A DNA stretch of 64,000 bases from Temperatibacter sp965603205 (GCA_965603205.1 CBFDCC010000002.1:239910-303909); one strand, 5' to 3'. Positions 26,156 through 35,991 are shown, counted from the stretch's first letter. Made by a program: numbers and translations. The notes: generated from the letters alone by a model not told the origin.

Positions 26156-26995
26156 ATGGGACACAATAATAATCGCCGCGCTGAACAGGCCTACCTACTG
26201 ACCGCTGAAGAGATAACGCAGTATAAAGAGCAAGGCTATTTAGTTATAGAAAATGTCCTAAGTGACGCAGAGATGAAAGAGATTGATCCATGGTTTGATC
26301 ATTTCATCCAAGGCAAGCATGGCCAGATGGGGCGTGATCTGTGTGACATGAGCCAACCCAAGGACACGCCCTTTGATAAATATCAGCTGGTGAACGCTAT
26401 GTTGCCAAGCCAATACGAGCCAAAGCTGGATAACAGCAGTTATGAGCAAGTTGCCCAATCTATCGCAAAGCAACTCTTTGGCAATGGCTACATTGAAAAG
26501 GATTATGATCAGTTTTTAGCAAAGAAACCGCATCATGAAGGCGCCCAATTTGCCATGCATCAAGACCTAGGTTACTGGCCCAAAACAGCGTCTACGTGGA
26601 CTGCGACTTTCTCGCTAGCGCTCAATGATTCCGACATTGATAATGGCTGCCTGCAAGTGGTGCCCGGCTCTAATAATGAACCAGACCTGAGGGAACATCT
26701 GCCAACCGCACTCAACGCCTCTCAGGTTGACAATATCGACACCCATAATGACTTCAGCACACTGAGCGTTAAGCTCGCTGACCATGAGGAAGTTCTGTTT
26801 TTACCCGTTAAGCGCGGCAGTATGACCATCCACGACGAGCGTATTATTCATGGGTCGGCGGGTAATGTCTCTGATCGCTGGCGTCAAACCTATGTCATGG
26901 CCTTCCGCGAGACCAAAACCATAAGGCACGAAAGAAAGATAGGCTTCACACACTCCCATAATGATAAATTAGACTGGAAGAAAGCTTTAAGCTGA
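26156..26995 (+). CDS. Phytanoyl-CoA dioxygenase-family (PhyH) Fe(II)/2-oxoglutarate oxygenase
   Basis: 279-residue non-haem iron oxygenase. After AEEITQYKEQGYLVIENVLS (a typical PhyH opening) come the first two iron ligands in FAMHQDLGYW (His-x-Asp), substrate-pocket NDSDIDNGCLQVVPGSN, and the third ligand His in HDERIIHGSAGN followed by the 2-oxoglutarate-binding Arg in SDRWRQTYV. All catalytic residues are intact. AAGGGA lies before the ATG. Divergent from the AraC-type gene, hence likely the regulator's target. PhyH members hydroxylate diverse substrates, from acyl-CoAs to sugar derivatives and phosphonates; the specificity here is unknown. Confidence 0.9.
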   Translation: MGHNNNRRAEQAYLLTAEEITQYKEQGYLVIENVLSDAEMKEIDPWFDHFIQGKHGQMGRDLCDMSQPKDTPFDKYQLVNAMLPSQYEPKLDNSSYEQVAQSIAKQLFGNGYIEKDYDQFLAKKPHHEGAQFAMHQDLGYWPKTASTWTATFSLALNDSDIDNGCLQVVPGSNNEPDLREHLPTALNASQVDNIDTHNDFSTLSVKLADHEEVLFLPVKRGSMTIHDERIIHGSAGNVSDRWRQTYVMAFRETKTIRHERKIGFTHSHNDKLDWKKALS

Positions 26996-27008
26996 CTGGA
27001 AGAAACTA

Positions 27009-27165
27009 GTCAGTTTAGGACACCGTTATGCGGGATATAGCGAGATAATACGGGATATAGTGGGATGAAATAGACTTTAAACACGATTTAAAGCCTATTT
27101 ATAAGATCAAGTTAGTTTCGGACAGATCCCGACCCAATGACAAACTTTACACCTAATTTAGGATA
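27009..27165. repeat. Copy A of a dispersed repeat (TTTAGGACACCG ... CCTAATTTAGGATA)
   Basis: Begins CAGTTTAGGACACCG, contains ATGCGGGATATAGCGAGATA and CGGGATATAGTGGGAT, then AGTTAGTTTCGGACA and ends CACCTAATTTAGGATA. The same blocks, in the same order and strand, occur at 38,253-38,452. It starts directly after the PhyH stop. The remainder of 26,996-27,370 has no supportable gene. Confidence 0.85.
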
Positions 27166-27370
27166 CGCCAAAAAGCTCTACTTCATGGAGCTATGCGAAT
27201 AGACGTGAGCATCACATAAGTGAGCCCAACACCATACGCAATGGCATTGCCGTTCAATTAATCAGGCACTTAAGACATTGTGTCTGATATTCTAGATCAC
27301 ACCTAATCCAAACTCAAAGATTTATAATTTGAATGAAACCACTCAGCCTTACTAGCCCAAATAGCGGCAC

Positions 27371-27408
27371 TGTCACCACCTCTATCATTTTAGATAAAAG
27401 TGGTGACA
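27371..27408 (-). terminator. Hairpin after the propionyl-CoA synthase gene
   Basis: Stem TGTCACCAC / GTGGTGACA with inner TCTA / TAGA pairing, 11 bp past the end of the minus-strand gene. No T-run follows, so the terminator call is tentative. Confidence 0.5.
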
Positions 27409-27418
27409 TTTTAGTTTG

Positions 27419-30400
27419 TTATTCAGACCATACTGCCCATAGGTCATCGGCAGATTTGAGGCCTAATGCTGGTACGGCGTGATTAGCCACGGCATTTGAT
27501 AACCCATCAATCATCTCTGGTAATCTGTTTTCCCACATGGCCTGATGCATGTCAGGAAGTTTGTCCCAGTCACCTAGATAGGTTGTTGGTACAGTCACTG
27601 CACCAGCGTCGATCATCTGGTTAAGTTTGATCACCTCTGCAGCACTACATAAGTGTGTACCAATGATAGACGCCGTCGGCATCAGAATACGGCGCTGACG
27701 CATCCATACCTGCGGCGCGTAGAAACTATATCGACGACCACTCATATCACCTGCATAGAGCACGCGGCCCGTATAGGGTTTAACCATCATAGTACTGGCG
27801 AATAACGAATCTGTATGCGCACGTTCAATAATAATATCAGGTTGACCGCGCGGGTTATCAGCAGAACGAAGAAGCTTGCCGATCGCCTTACCAATTGGCT
27901 TCAGCGTATTTTCATTCATTAAACGAACTGTTTCCTTAAACGCCTCAGTTTCCTTTGCAGGATCAGGCAGATCATGCATAGTCTCAGGCCAATCAAAGTC
28001 AGGGTCGCGGCGACGAATTTCATCAAGACTAACTGCACCAAGAATAGCGTCCCCAAAGCCAAGAGAAAGGACGAAATCACGCTCTGCTCCTGTGTCAGTC
28101 ACAACCACCATCCGCAAAGATAATGCGCGGCCTGCCTCAATTGAAGCGAGAGCTAGATCATCGCGTTCATCGCTACCACTACCGTAAAATACAACAGCAG
28201 CCTCACCTGGACGAGCCGCCGCACGGCGCAGCATTTCAACGGGTGATTCAGTACCAGGCTTGCCCATAAAGGTCATATGGTAACCCGAACTTGCACCAAA
28301 ATACGTTATAACACCACCGGCTTCGAGCGCTTGGAAACTACGCGGGAAACTGGTTTCACCAGCGTGAGAAACAGCATGGGTACATAACTCGCCTTTGTTC
28401 GCTGCTTTTACTGCATCTACAAAGTCAGAGCCTGCATCTTCCCACGCCTGCCACTGGGCAGGATCGGATGGTACACGATTGAAACAATCTTTAATGCCAT
28501 CAGCTTTACGGTTTACCGCAGCACTGCCCTGTTCCGCTAATTTTGACGCGCGGAACTCAGATGAGACCATACCTGTAGTAAAGGCACCAGCTGCCTGAGC
28601 CAGTTCCACAGACCAAGCCCCCGTACCAGACGCTGCACCTTCGATGAAGACACGATCATCTTGGCGCACCTCTAGCGCATTGAATATGGCGCGGTATGCT
28701 GTCCCCGCTGTCAGGATATATCCACCGCTATCCTCAATAGTTAAATCAGCAGGAGGACTAAAGCACTGCGGCCCGTCAGCCAGCATAAACTGCTGGTGTG
28801 AGCCTTTCGGCCCCTGATATCCCTGAATATGGAAATTGGTATACATGGGATCGTCACCAGCTGTCGGATCAAGAAGATCAGATACACCAGAATAGGTCGT
28901 CACGAGCTGGCCTACACTTAAGCGTCCCTCGGACTGTAGGTTTTCACCCATAGCTACCACAAGCGCAGCACCACCAGACCCTGTAATGTGAACATCTTCG
29001 TCATGTTCATCAAACAGTGAAATAGGAATACCCGATATAGCCCAGCAATCATTATAGTTGATTTCTGACGTTAACATATACAATAGCGCCTGATCTGGAC
29101 CGGGTTTTTCAACAGGAACAATAATTTCCTTTTCGGCAACACCTGGATCACCATGCTGATATTCACCGGTTTTAGCGTCCCTGACAACTGCTTGTGCTAG
29201 CTGATGTCTTGGTATCGGTGAAACACCCGGATAGAAAGCTGATCCCATCGGCAACATGCTGCCTTCTTCGATCAATTGCTGTTTATCATTTGGGTTTACA
29301 CGCGGGCGACTAGGCAGCGCTGGCGACTGTTTATCCATAAACAGCTGGATACCCTTTTTGCCACCATTTTCCTCGTCCATCACAAATTGGGCGAATGTTT
29401 CAATTTCCTCCTGCAGACCTTTTTTAAAGCCTAATAGATAGCCAGAAGAAACAAGCGTGATGATGGCCCGAGCAACAGGACCACGGCCAGCACGTTCTGC
29501 GGCTAGCACACAATCATCAACATAACTGCTATTTAACTTCGGCAATTTCGATGGTTTATTCCATCTTTCAACGGCCTTATGACGTGCTGTCATCGCGTTT
29601 ACTGCCTCACCTTCACCCATCAGAGCTGCGCTACGTGCATATTGCTGGGCTACTGTCAGCACAGAGTCACTCTGGCTTGCCAAGTGATCAAGAAGACCAA
29701 GATCAAATGCCTTCGCGCCATCCACCTGACGTCCAGAAAGCAATATAGACAAGGCATCCGCTAGACCTGCCTCGCTCGACTTGGCCGCATCTATTATCAC
29801 ACGCGGTAGTCGCTGTGTGCCACCATACCCCGGGGGTAAGTATAAGTTAATTTCAGGCTGGCCAAGCGCTGTGACCTCGTTGCCAATGCGCATATGACAT
29901 GCCAGCGCAATTTCACAACCACCCCCAAGGGCAACACCTTCAATAGCTGCGATAACAGGCTTATTCATTGCCTCTATCAAATTGGCAACCGTATGGGCTT
30001 TCGACGGTAGTGAACGTGCCTGAGCAACTGTTTGCACTTCTTCCATCAACTGGCGAATATCGGCGCCCGCAACAAAGCTTTTACTGCCCTTACCCGCAAG
30101 AACAACAGCGCCTATATCATCACGACGCGCAATATGTGTAAGCGTTGTCTCTAACTCGTCAAGCAAACGCTCTGACAGTGCATTCACAGGCGGGTTGCTA
30201 AGTGTAACTGTTGCAATTTTTATAGTAACACCATCCCGCATGCCAACTGGTACATATTCCATCCGCAGTGTGCGCGTACTTTCAATGATAGTTTGCTCTG
30301 CTTTACGGTCATTCGTTTTTTGCCACTTCTGTACGGATAGGCGGATTTCATCAACACATTCAGGATTTCTGAGTGTTGAAACATCCCCTAGTTCTTCGTT

Positions 30401-32818
30401 CAGAACAATCGCCTTAAGAACGCGGCGCATATATTTACCGCTGCGCGTTTCAGGGAAAGACGAAACTGATATAAAGTCAGACGGTACAGCAACCGCCCCC
30501 TTTTCTTCACGAACAAGATCCTTTAGACGGCGTTCGTCATCACGTGTCAGCGTATTACCTGACGATGGCAGGACAAATGCAAGCGGCGTTAAACCCTTCT
30601 CACGGTGTGGTGCGCCGATAACAATACAGTTACCAACAGGAGAGTCTGGATTGATTTGCTTATCCTTAAGGATAGCCCCTTCAATTTCTTCGGTCCCCAT
30701 ACGGTGACCAGATACGTTAATCACGTCATCGGAGCGACCGTGTAGAGAGAAGCTACCATCGTCGTATTTGCGGGCGTAATCCCCCTGTAGATAAGCATAA
30801 CTTGGCGTGCCATCAGCATTTTTGAAACGACTAAAATACTGAGATGAGAAGCGTTCAACATCACCCTGCCAATTATCATTATTCACATTGTCGCCGTCAC
30901 CCCATAAGGTGCGCGCAAGGTAAGGATAAGGGCGGGAGATAATCACTTCGCCTTTTTCTTCCTCATCCGCGACACGGTAAGCATAACGACCATTATCGTC
31001 AGCTTCACCTTCTGATACCCAAACTTCACCAAACACCCATGGCAGTGGATATGTATGGGCATCCGCGCGAACTGGCTGGTCCACGTTACCGTATGGATGC
31101 GTCCAAACAATACCACCATGCTCTGTCGCCCAATAGGAATTAATATACTGTGAGGTAACAAGATCCATGGCAAACTTTTGCACAGAAGGGCTTGTTGGCT
31201 CAGCGCAGAAAGTTGCAACTTTTAACGACTTCATGCTGTAGCGTTCAACATCGGCTTTATTCTGCGGGTTTGTCATCACTGCCTTTAGGAAGGTTGCGCC
31301 CGCCTTAAAGATAGAGATTTTATGACGCTCAATGATAGAGGCAAAACGACCCGCGTTAGGAAATACTGGTGATCCTTCGGTGATCACGCTGGTAATACGC
31401 GCTACTAGTGCAGCCGTTAACATATAAGACTGGCCTGTAATCCAGCCGGGATCAGCTACGACAAAGATACTATCCTTGCCAGCGACAGCATCAAAACTAA
31501 CTTTCATTGTATGTGCAATGCCAGACACAAAACCACCGTGTACATGCACAACACCTTTGGGCTTACCAGTGGAGCCTGATGTATAGATGATAAAGAGTGG
31601 GAAATTTGCTTCCACAACAGTTGGCGGCACAGATTTCCATAGAGCTGCAACAAGGGCAGAACCATCTAAGCTATTAAGGTCTGCGATATCAGACAGGCCA
31701 GCATTAGCAAGAATTTGTTTTTCTGCTGTTCTCAGAACATCTGCTTCCCAAACATCGCGACCATCCACCCAAGGTAGGTCTGCAATGCCAGCATGCTTAA
31801 CCACTACAACATGGCTAACGCGGCTTGGCGACTTAGATAAAGCTTCCGCGATATCAGCGCGCAGGCCTGCTACAACATCTGCTTCTAGGCGTATTTTATT
31901 CAGCACGACACCCACTTCACGCATAACATCAGCGCGCAGCAGAGTAATCTCTTCGGCGAGGGCCTCTTCTACATGATCAAGAATTTGGGCCTTTAGATCG
32001 TCCTCGACATCAATAGTTTTTAGAATGTCGATGGCAGTCGTTGTACTGATATAGCGGTCTAGCGCAGGATCAGTATAAACTTCTTTAAAACCAGCTGTTT
32101 CAGCGTTTCTCGACGCTCCATCGGCTGTAATAATAACCTTAGCACCTGCATTCTCGATACGGTCAGATAGAGTCTTATCTGAAAAACCACCAAAGACAGG
32201 TGTGTAAATAACACCCATTCTTTTGGCAGCTTCTGTCCAGATAATCTGCTCAAGAATATTAGGCATATTCAGGGCAATACGATCCCCTTTTACAAGGCCC
32301 ATATTCTTTAATGCCTGAGCTGCCACCACTGACTTGATCAGCAAATCTTTACGAGTAAGGGTTTCTTCCTGCACTGGTCCGCCGCTACCACTATTTAAAG
32401 CAGGGTCCCAACGGTCCCCCTCATATAAGAACGCAGCCTCGCCACCATGCCCTGAAAGAACATGACGATCCACCTCGTTAAAGGCAGCGTTTGTTTTTCC
32501 ACCTTCAAACCATGAATAATAAGGTGCCTGTTTTTCATTCAGTGCATTTTTCCAAGGGCGCCAGTTTTTATCCTCAAGAGTTATTGCAACACCGCTATCT
32601 GTCCATCCGCGCCAATAACCACTTTCATCGCGCAATAACCACGCCTGTAGTTCTTCATTAAACCAGTGAATGGTTTTGCTTGCGATCTCACCATGGAAAC
32701 CACCCGCATCAGCTTCACAAGCAGCGCGCATCGTCACCCAATCCTCATTACTTTGAATGGGGTTAACCTTGATGTCCGCTGGGACTGTTGGTGTAAAAAT
32801 CGAATCGTGCATATTCAT
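27419..32818 (-). CDS. pcs: Propionyl-CoA synthase, trifunctional
   Basis: 1799-residue fusion converting 3-hydroxypropionate, CoA, ATP and NADPH to propionyl-CoA through 3-hydroxypropionyl-CoA and acrylyl-CoA. Domains: acetyl-CoA-synthetase-type ligase (about 50-850) with IIYTSGSTGKPKGVVHVHGG, the hinge YLQGDYARKYDDGSF and the catalytic-lysine region SGKYMRR; enoyl-CoA hydratase (about 870-1130) with FVAGADIRQL and EGVALGGGCEIALACH; and an MDR enoyl-CoA reductase (about 1230-1799). Length and order match the enzymes of Chloroflexus and of the heterotroph Erythrobacter, which enclose reactive acrylyl-CoA in one reaction chamber. The Fe-type alcohol dehydrogenase gene lies 22 bp upstream and probably forms an operon. 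No other 3-hydroxypropionate bicycle genes are present, so assimilation rather than autotrophy is indicated. Confidence 0.94.
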   Translation of the reverse strand: MNMHDSIFTPTVPADIKVNPIQSNEDWVTMRAACEADAGGFHGEIASKTIHWFNEELQAWLLRDESGYWRGWTDSGVAITLEDKNWRPWKNALNEKQAPYYSWFEGGKTNAAFNEVDRHVLSGHGGEAAFLYEGDRWDPALNSGSGGPVQEETLTRKDLLIKSVVAAQALKNMGLVKGDRIALNMPNILEQIIWTEAAKRMGVIYTPVFGGFSDKTLSDRIENAGAKVIITADGASRNAETAGFKEVYTDPALDRYISTTTAIDILKTIDVEDDLKAQILDHVEEALAEEITLLRADVMREVGVVLNKIRLEADVVAGLRADIAEALSKSPSRVSHVVVVKHAGIADLPWVDGRDVWEADVLRTAEKQILANAGLSDIADLNSLDGSALVAALWKSVPPTVVEANFPLFIIYTSGSTGKPKGVVHVHGGFVSGIAHTMKVSFDAVAGKDSIFVVADPGWITGQSYMLTAALVARITSVITEGSPVFPNAGRFASIIERHKISIFKAGATFLKAVMTNPQNKADVERYSMKSLKVATFCAEPTSPSVQKFAMDLVTSQYINSYWATEHGGIVWTHPYGNVDQPVRADAHTYPLPWVFGEVWVSEGEADDNGRYAYRVADEEEKGEVIISRPYPYLARTLWGDGDNVNNDNWQGDVERFSSQYFSRFKNADGTPSYAYLQGDYARKYDDGSFSLHGRSDDVINVSGHRMGTEEIEGAILKDKQINPDSPVGNCIVIGAPHREKGLTPLAFVLPSSGNTLTRDDERRLKDLVREEKGAVAVPSDFISVSSFPETRSGKYMRRVLKAIVLNEELGDVSTLRNPECVDEIRLSVQKWQKTNDRKAEQTIIESTRTLRMEYVPVGMRDGVTIKIATVTLSNPPVNALSERLLDELETTLTHIARRDDIGAVVLAGKGSKSFVAGADIRQLMEEVQTVAQARSLPSKAHTVANLIEAMNKPVIAAIEGVALGGGCEIALACHMRIGNEVTALGQPEINLYLPPGYGGTQRLPRVIIDAAKSSEAGLADALSILLSGRQVDGAKAFDLGLLDHLASQSDSVLTVAQQYARSAALMGEGEAVNAMTARHKAVERWNKPSKLPKLNSSYVDDCVLAAERAGRGPVARAIITLVSSGYLLGFKKGLQEEIETFAQFVMDEENGGKKGIQLFMDKQSPALPSRPRVNPNDKQQLIEEGSMLPMGSAFYPGVSPIPRHQLAQAVVRDAKTGEYQHGDPGVAEKEIIVPVEKPGPDQALLYMLTSEINYNDCWAISGIPISLFDEHDEDVHITGSGGAALVVAMGENLQSEGRLSVGQLVTTYSGVSDLLDPTAGDDPMYTNFHIQGYQGPKGSHQQFMLADGPQCFSPPADLTIEDSGGYILTAGTAYRAIFNALEVRQDDRVFIEGAASGTGAWSVELAQAAGAFTTGMVSSEFRASKLAEQGSAAVNRKADGIKDCFNRVPSDPAQWQAWEDAGSDFVDAVKAANKGELCTHAVSHAGETSFPRSFQALEAGGVITYFGASSGYHMTFMGKPGTESPVEMLRRAAARPGEAAVVFYGSGSDERDDLALASIEAGRALSLRMVVVTDTGAERDFVLSLGFGDAILGAVSLDEIRRRDPDFDWPETMHDLPDPAKETEAFKETVRLMNENTLKPIGKAIGKLLRSADNPRGQPDIIIERAHTDSLFASTMMVKPYTGRVLYAGDMSGRRYSFYAPQVWMRQRRILMPTASIIGTHLCSAAEVIKLNQMIDAGAVTVPTTYLGDWDKLPDMHQAMWENRLPEMIDGLSNAVANHAVPALGLKSADDLWAVWSE

Positions 32819-32840
32819 TACTATAATCCTTATCTCAGGG

Positions 32841-34001
32841 CTAAGTGTATACTTGTTGATACAGCTCTATGACTTCGCTAATTGATGGAACCTTTGGATT
32901 GTTACTTGGGGAGCCAGAATCAAGCGCCTGCTGCGCCATAATCGGCAGCAACTCCATAAACTTAGTACGATCAATGCCGTATTCTGCCGGTGCTGGAACG
33001 CGGAGATCATGATTAAGAGCTCTCAGTTCCTTAATTAAGGCTTCACATGCCTCTTTATCACTGACTTTATTATCAACAATATTCATAGCGCGTGCACAAT
33101 CAGCATATCTATCCTGCGCGGCATCGAGCGAATAGGCCGTGATAGCGGGTAACAACATAGCGTTACTAAGGCCGTGAGGGACATGGAAATTCGCACCAAT
33201 GGGGCGGCTCATACCGTGTACGAGACATACAGAAGCATTAGAAAAAGCAATCCCTGCCTGCGTAGCGCCCAACATCATAGCCTCGCGGGCTTTTTTGTTG
33301 GAACCATCATTGCAAGCTGTGCGTATGTTTTTGGCAATGAGTCCCATTGCAGATACGGCCATACTATCGGAAAACATGCTCGCTTTTTTACTCACATAAG
33401 CCTCAATCGCATGAGTGAGGCTATCTATGCCTGTATCAGCCGTTAAGCGATATGGCTTTGTCATAGTGAGTTCATAATCGACAAGAGCAACTACAGGCTG
33501 GAATGCAATGCCCATTAACAGCATTTTCTCGTCATTATCAGTATCCGTAATGATTGTTACTTTAGTCACTTCTGAGCCTGTACCTGCCGTTGTCGGGATA
33601 GCTATAATGGGCAAACCCGGCTCGTTCACCTGTCGTGGCACCATATAATCACGGATTTCACCGCCCTGCGGGCCACAAACGGCAATCGCTTTTGCTGAAT
33701 CGATTGAGCTACCGCCGCCGATGGCAACAACGCAGTCATATTCATCAGCTTTCAAAGCTTCTATACCTGCTTTAATCGCTGTTGTTGTTGGGTCAGGCGG
33801 AATATCAGAAAATATACCAAACTTAATGCCAGCATATTTAAGAGGAATAAGAATTTCTTCGACCAACCCTGAATCAATAAAGAAATCCTGTGTTATGATT
33901 AGTGGTTTTTTGACATCAAGCTGCTCCAGAACTTCTGTTAGCTCTTTACTCGCCCCGCCGCCCACACGCATAATACGTGGCAATAATATTGTTGCACTCA
34001 T
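32841..34001 (-). CDS. Iron-containing (group III) alcohol dehydrogenase
   Basis: 386 residues from ATG 34,001 (GGGAAG upstream; a longer start at 34,019 adds six poor codons). Fe-ADH signatures: NAD-binding VVAIGGGSSIDSAKAIA, IPTTAGTGSEVT, and metal ligands in DSLTHAIEAYVS, CLVHGMSRPIGANFHVPHGLSNAML. Located 22 bp upstream of propionyl-CoA synthase. It may interconvert malonate semialdehyde and 3-hydroxypropionate, or oxidise 1,3-propanediol; both would supply the synthase. The divergent LysR regulator suggests inducible expression. Family certain, substrate inferred from context. Confidence 0.9.
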   Translation of the reverse strand: MSATILLPRIMRVGGGASKELTEVLEQLDVKKPLIITQDFFIDSGLVEEILIPLKYAGIKFGIFSDIPPDPTTTAIKAGIEALKADEYDCVVAIGGGSSIDSAKAIAVCGPQGGEIRDYMVPRQVNEPGLPIIAIPTTAGTGSEVTKVTIITDTDNDEKMLLMGIAFQPVVALVDYELTMTKPYRLTADTGIDSLTHAIEAYVSKKASMFSDSMAVSAMGLIAKNIRTACNDGSNKKAREAMMLGATQAGIAFSNASVCLVHGMSRPIGANFHVPHGLSNAMLLPAITAYSLDAAQDRYADCARAMNIVDNKVSDKEACEALIKELRALNHDLRVPAPAEYGIDRTKFMELLPIMAQQALDSGSPSNNPKVPSISEVIELYQQVYT

Positions 34002-34174
34002 TTTAGCTTCCCTCTTCAAACATCATCGCCCCAGATGAAATGTTATTATTCTATGTTTCCGTAAGGTCAACTTGAATAGGGCAGCTAGTGTAATAAGTAA
34101 AATATATAGTATTTATGTTTGTCATTAAAAAATTATATGGTAAAATAGATCCTACAATCTTTGAAGGGGTATTC

Positions 34175-35125
34175 ATGTTTAATAAAGCTGTCGTTTCTTA
34201 TTTATATTGTTTTTGGCAGGTCACTCAAACCCGCAACTTTACGCGCGCTGCTGAGGTTTTGCTGGTTAGTCAATCAGCCGTCAGCTATCAAATCAAACAA
34301 CTAGAGGAACAATTAGGCCTTGTTTTATTTGAACGTGATAATCGATCAGAAATACGCCTAACACCCAATGGAAAACTACTCAGCGATCAATGTCAGGACA
34401 TGTTTCATGACTTAAAACTCACCATAGACGCCATGAAAGGCAATAGTCTAACAGGTGAGATTGTTATCGCTGCGCCCACCTGTTTTGGGTCTATAATTCT
34501 TAGCGAGGTGATAACACAACTACGTATTTCTCATCCCAAAATGAAAGTACATCTACGTCTTTCTGATATGCACATTGATTTAAAAGCAGAACAAATTGAC
34601 TTCGCCTTCAGGACAGTGTCAAGCGGTGTTGGCCTCTATACACAGCCTCTTATAAAAATACCTATGCGCCTTGTGGCCAGCAAAGAGTACGCAGAAAGGA
34701 ACGGCCTACCTGAAACGCTTGATGACTTACATGATCATACAATGATTTTAACAAACCCCAGAGATAGAGACTGGCACTCCCTTAAGGAACATATACCCGA
34801 GGTGCCCGTTTTAAACGAGAATGTAACCTACATTGATAACGTATGGGGAATATTGCATGCGGTAAAAGCTGGAATGGGACTTAGTTACCTGCCGCTGTAT
34901 GTTGTGAATGATCATTTGCAGAAGGTTGAATTTGTTGAGGTTTTACCTAACACATTTAAAAACCTTTATATGATAATATATACAAGCTCACCCTATAAAA
35001 ATGATAGTAATCCGAAAGTTACAGCCGTAATGGAGGCACTAAAGTCATTGCTGGATGATCAGCCTTTCTATGATGAGTTTTACTGGCTCAAAGCAATAAA
35101 AGATGTCCCCAAGAGCTTTAGATAA
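34175..35125 (+). CDS. LysR-family transcriptional regulator
   Basis: 316 residues from ATG 34,175 (behind GAAGGGG); an in-frame ATG at 34,115 would add 20 atypical residues. N-terminal HTH: TRNFTRAAEVLLVSQSAVSY then QIKQLEEQLGLVLFERDNR. The effector domain has GEIVIAAPTCFGSIILSEV and GMGLSYLPLYVV. Divergent from Fe-ADH/pcs with about 170 bp between the starts, the classical LysR arrangement, so it likely activates the 3-hydroxypropionate genes. Sequence turns into IS6 relics two bases after its stop, but the C-terminus appears complete. Confidence 0.9.
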   Translation: MFNKAVVSYLYCFWQVTQTRNFTRAAEVLLVSQSAVSYQIKQLEEQLGLVLFERDNRSEIRLTPNGKLLSDQCQDMFHDLKLTIDAMKGNSLTGEIVIAAPTCFGSIILSEVITQLRISHPKMKVHLRLSDMHIDLKAEQIDFAFRTVSSGVGLYTQPLIKIPMRLVASKEYAERNGLPETLDDLHDHTMILTNPRDRDWHSLKEHIPEVPVLNENVTYIDNVWGILHAVKAGMGLSYLPLYVVNDHLQKVEFVEVLPNTFKNLYMIIYTSSPYKNDSNPKVTAVMEALKSLLDDQPFYDEFYWLKAIKDVPKSFR

Positions 35126-35127
35126 AC

Positions 35128-35161
35128 CTCGTTCAAAGAGCATATCTTCAACTTGCCGAAG
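35128..35161 (-). mobile_element. IS6 transposase scrap (RQVEDMLFERG)
   Basis: Reverse complement encodes LRQVEDMLFERG, the same segment found intact in the transposases at 35,215-35,865 and 36,989-37,687 (LRQIEDMLFERG). The scrap ends exactly where the IS6 copy at 35,162 begins, so that copy landed in, or deleted up to, an older IS6 element. Confidence 0.75.
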
Positions 35162-35991
35162 GGTGTTGTCAAAGGAAACTGAAACGGTCAAAGTAGTATC
35201 GAATTACAAATGTCTTATGCCATGAAAGTACGCCATTCAGTCATAGATTCTGAACGAAAACTCTTAAATATCTGTCTGTCTACGAGGTGCCGTTCTCCAT
35301 TAAAATGATTGTATAGTTGGGCGTGAACTGAAGTGAATTTCTGAAGGGTTGCCTCTTTTCGAAAGCCCTGCATGGCATATTCCCGTCGTCGGAAAGGCAG
35401 GTGACTATTCTCAGTCCGATTGTTTAATCGACCTCCAGCTTCTTGCTTGTTTTGACAACCCAGTTCTTTCATGGCTGCTTTATAAGACCTGAGCTTATCT
35501 GTGACAATAGCCATCGGCCGTCCATAACGCTTTATGAAAGATTTCAACACTTTTAGCGCGGCTTTCTTGTCACGCCGTTTCGTTACAACAGCGTCAAGGA
35601 CTTCACCTTCATGATCAACGGCGCGCCAAAGGTAATGCGTTTTCCCTCCGCTTTTGACGAAGACTTCATCAAGGTGCCAGCGCCAATTTGAATGTTGCTT
35701 AGGATAAGATGTGCGTTTCTTTCTGATTTTGGCTGCAAGGCCAGGACCAAACCTATTCCACCACAATCTGACCGTTTCATAGGTGATATCTATGCCTCGC
35801 TCAAAGAGCAAGTCTTCTACTTGCCGAAGCGATAATGGATATTTGATATAAAGAAGCAAAGCCAACTGGATGATAGCTGGATTATGTTTGTTTCTGAAGG
35901 AGACGTTTACGTCAAATATTTAAATGAAATGTTCATTGAACCAAAATATCAGATATGAATATTGGAACAACAAGTTAATTTGACAGTGCCC
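35162..35991 (-). mobile_element. IS6-family insertion sequence, complete ends
   Basis: 830-bp element. Its borders GGGTGTTGTCAAAGG (left) and, on the other strand, GGGCACTGTCAAATT (right) form imperfect inverted repeats sharing TGTCAAA. It encodes one transposase on the minus strand. No 8-bp target duplication is evident at the flanks, in line with a history of deletion or recombination. It is a different copy from the one at 36,934. Confidence 0.85.
35215..35936 (-). pseudogene. IS6-family transposase, probable N-terminal frameshift
   Basis: The main frame (to 35,865, TTG) reads ALLLYIKYPLSLRQVEDLLF, with DDE residues in WHLDEVFV, IVTDKL and RTENSHLPFRRRE. Upstream in the same frame, NKHNPAIIQL continues the family sequence to a TAA at 35,920-35,922 with no ATG. 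An ATG at 35,936 starts MNISFKYLT, which resembles the start (MSINFKYYKHNP) of the copy at 36,989 but lies one frame off and stops at 35,907. The simplest reading is a small insertion that breaks the N-terminus. Catalytic residues remain; initiation from TTG is not excluded. Confidence 0.7.

Noticed and set aside
27366..27375. GGCACTGTCA, equal to the first ten bases of the IS6 right end
   Set aside because: Too short, and it is part of a hairpin stem after the synthase gene.
30195..30707. Plus-strand ORF of 170 codons inside the propionyl-CoA synthase gene
   Set aside because: Antisense to a well-conserved coding region; Ser/Arg-rich shadow composition.
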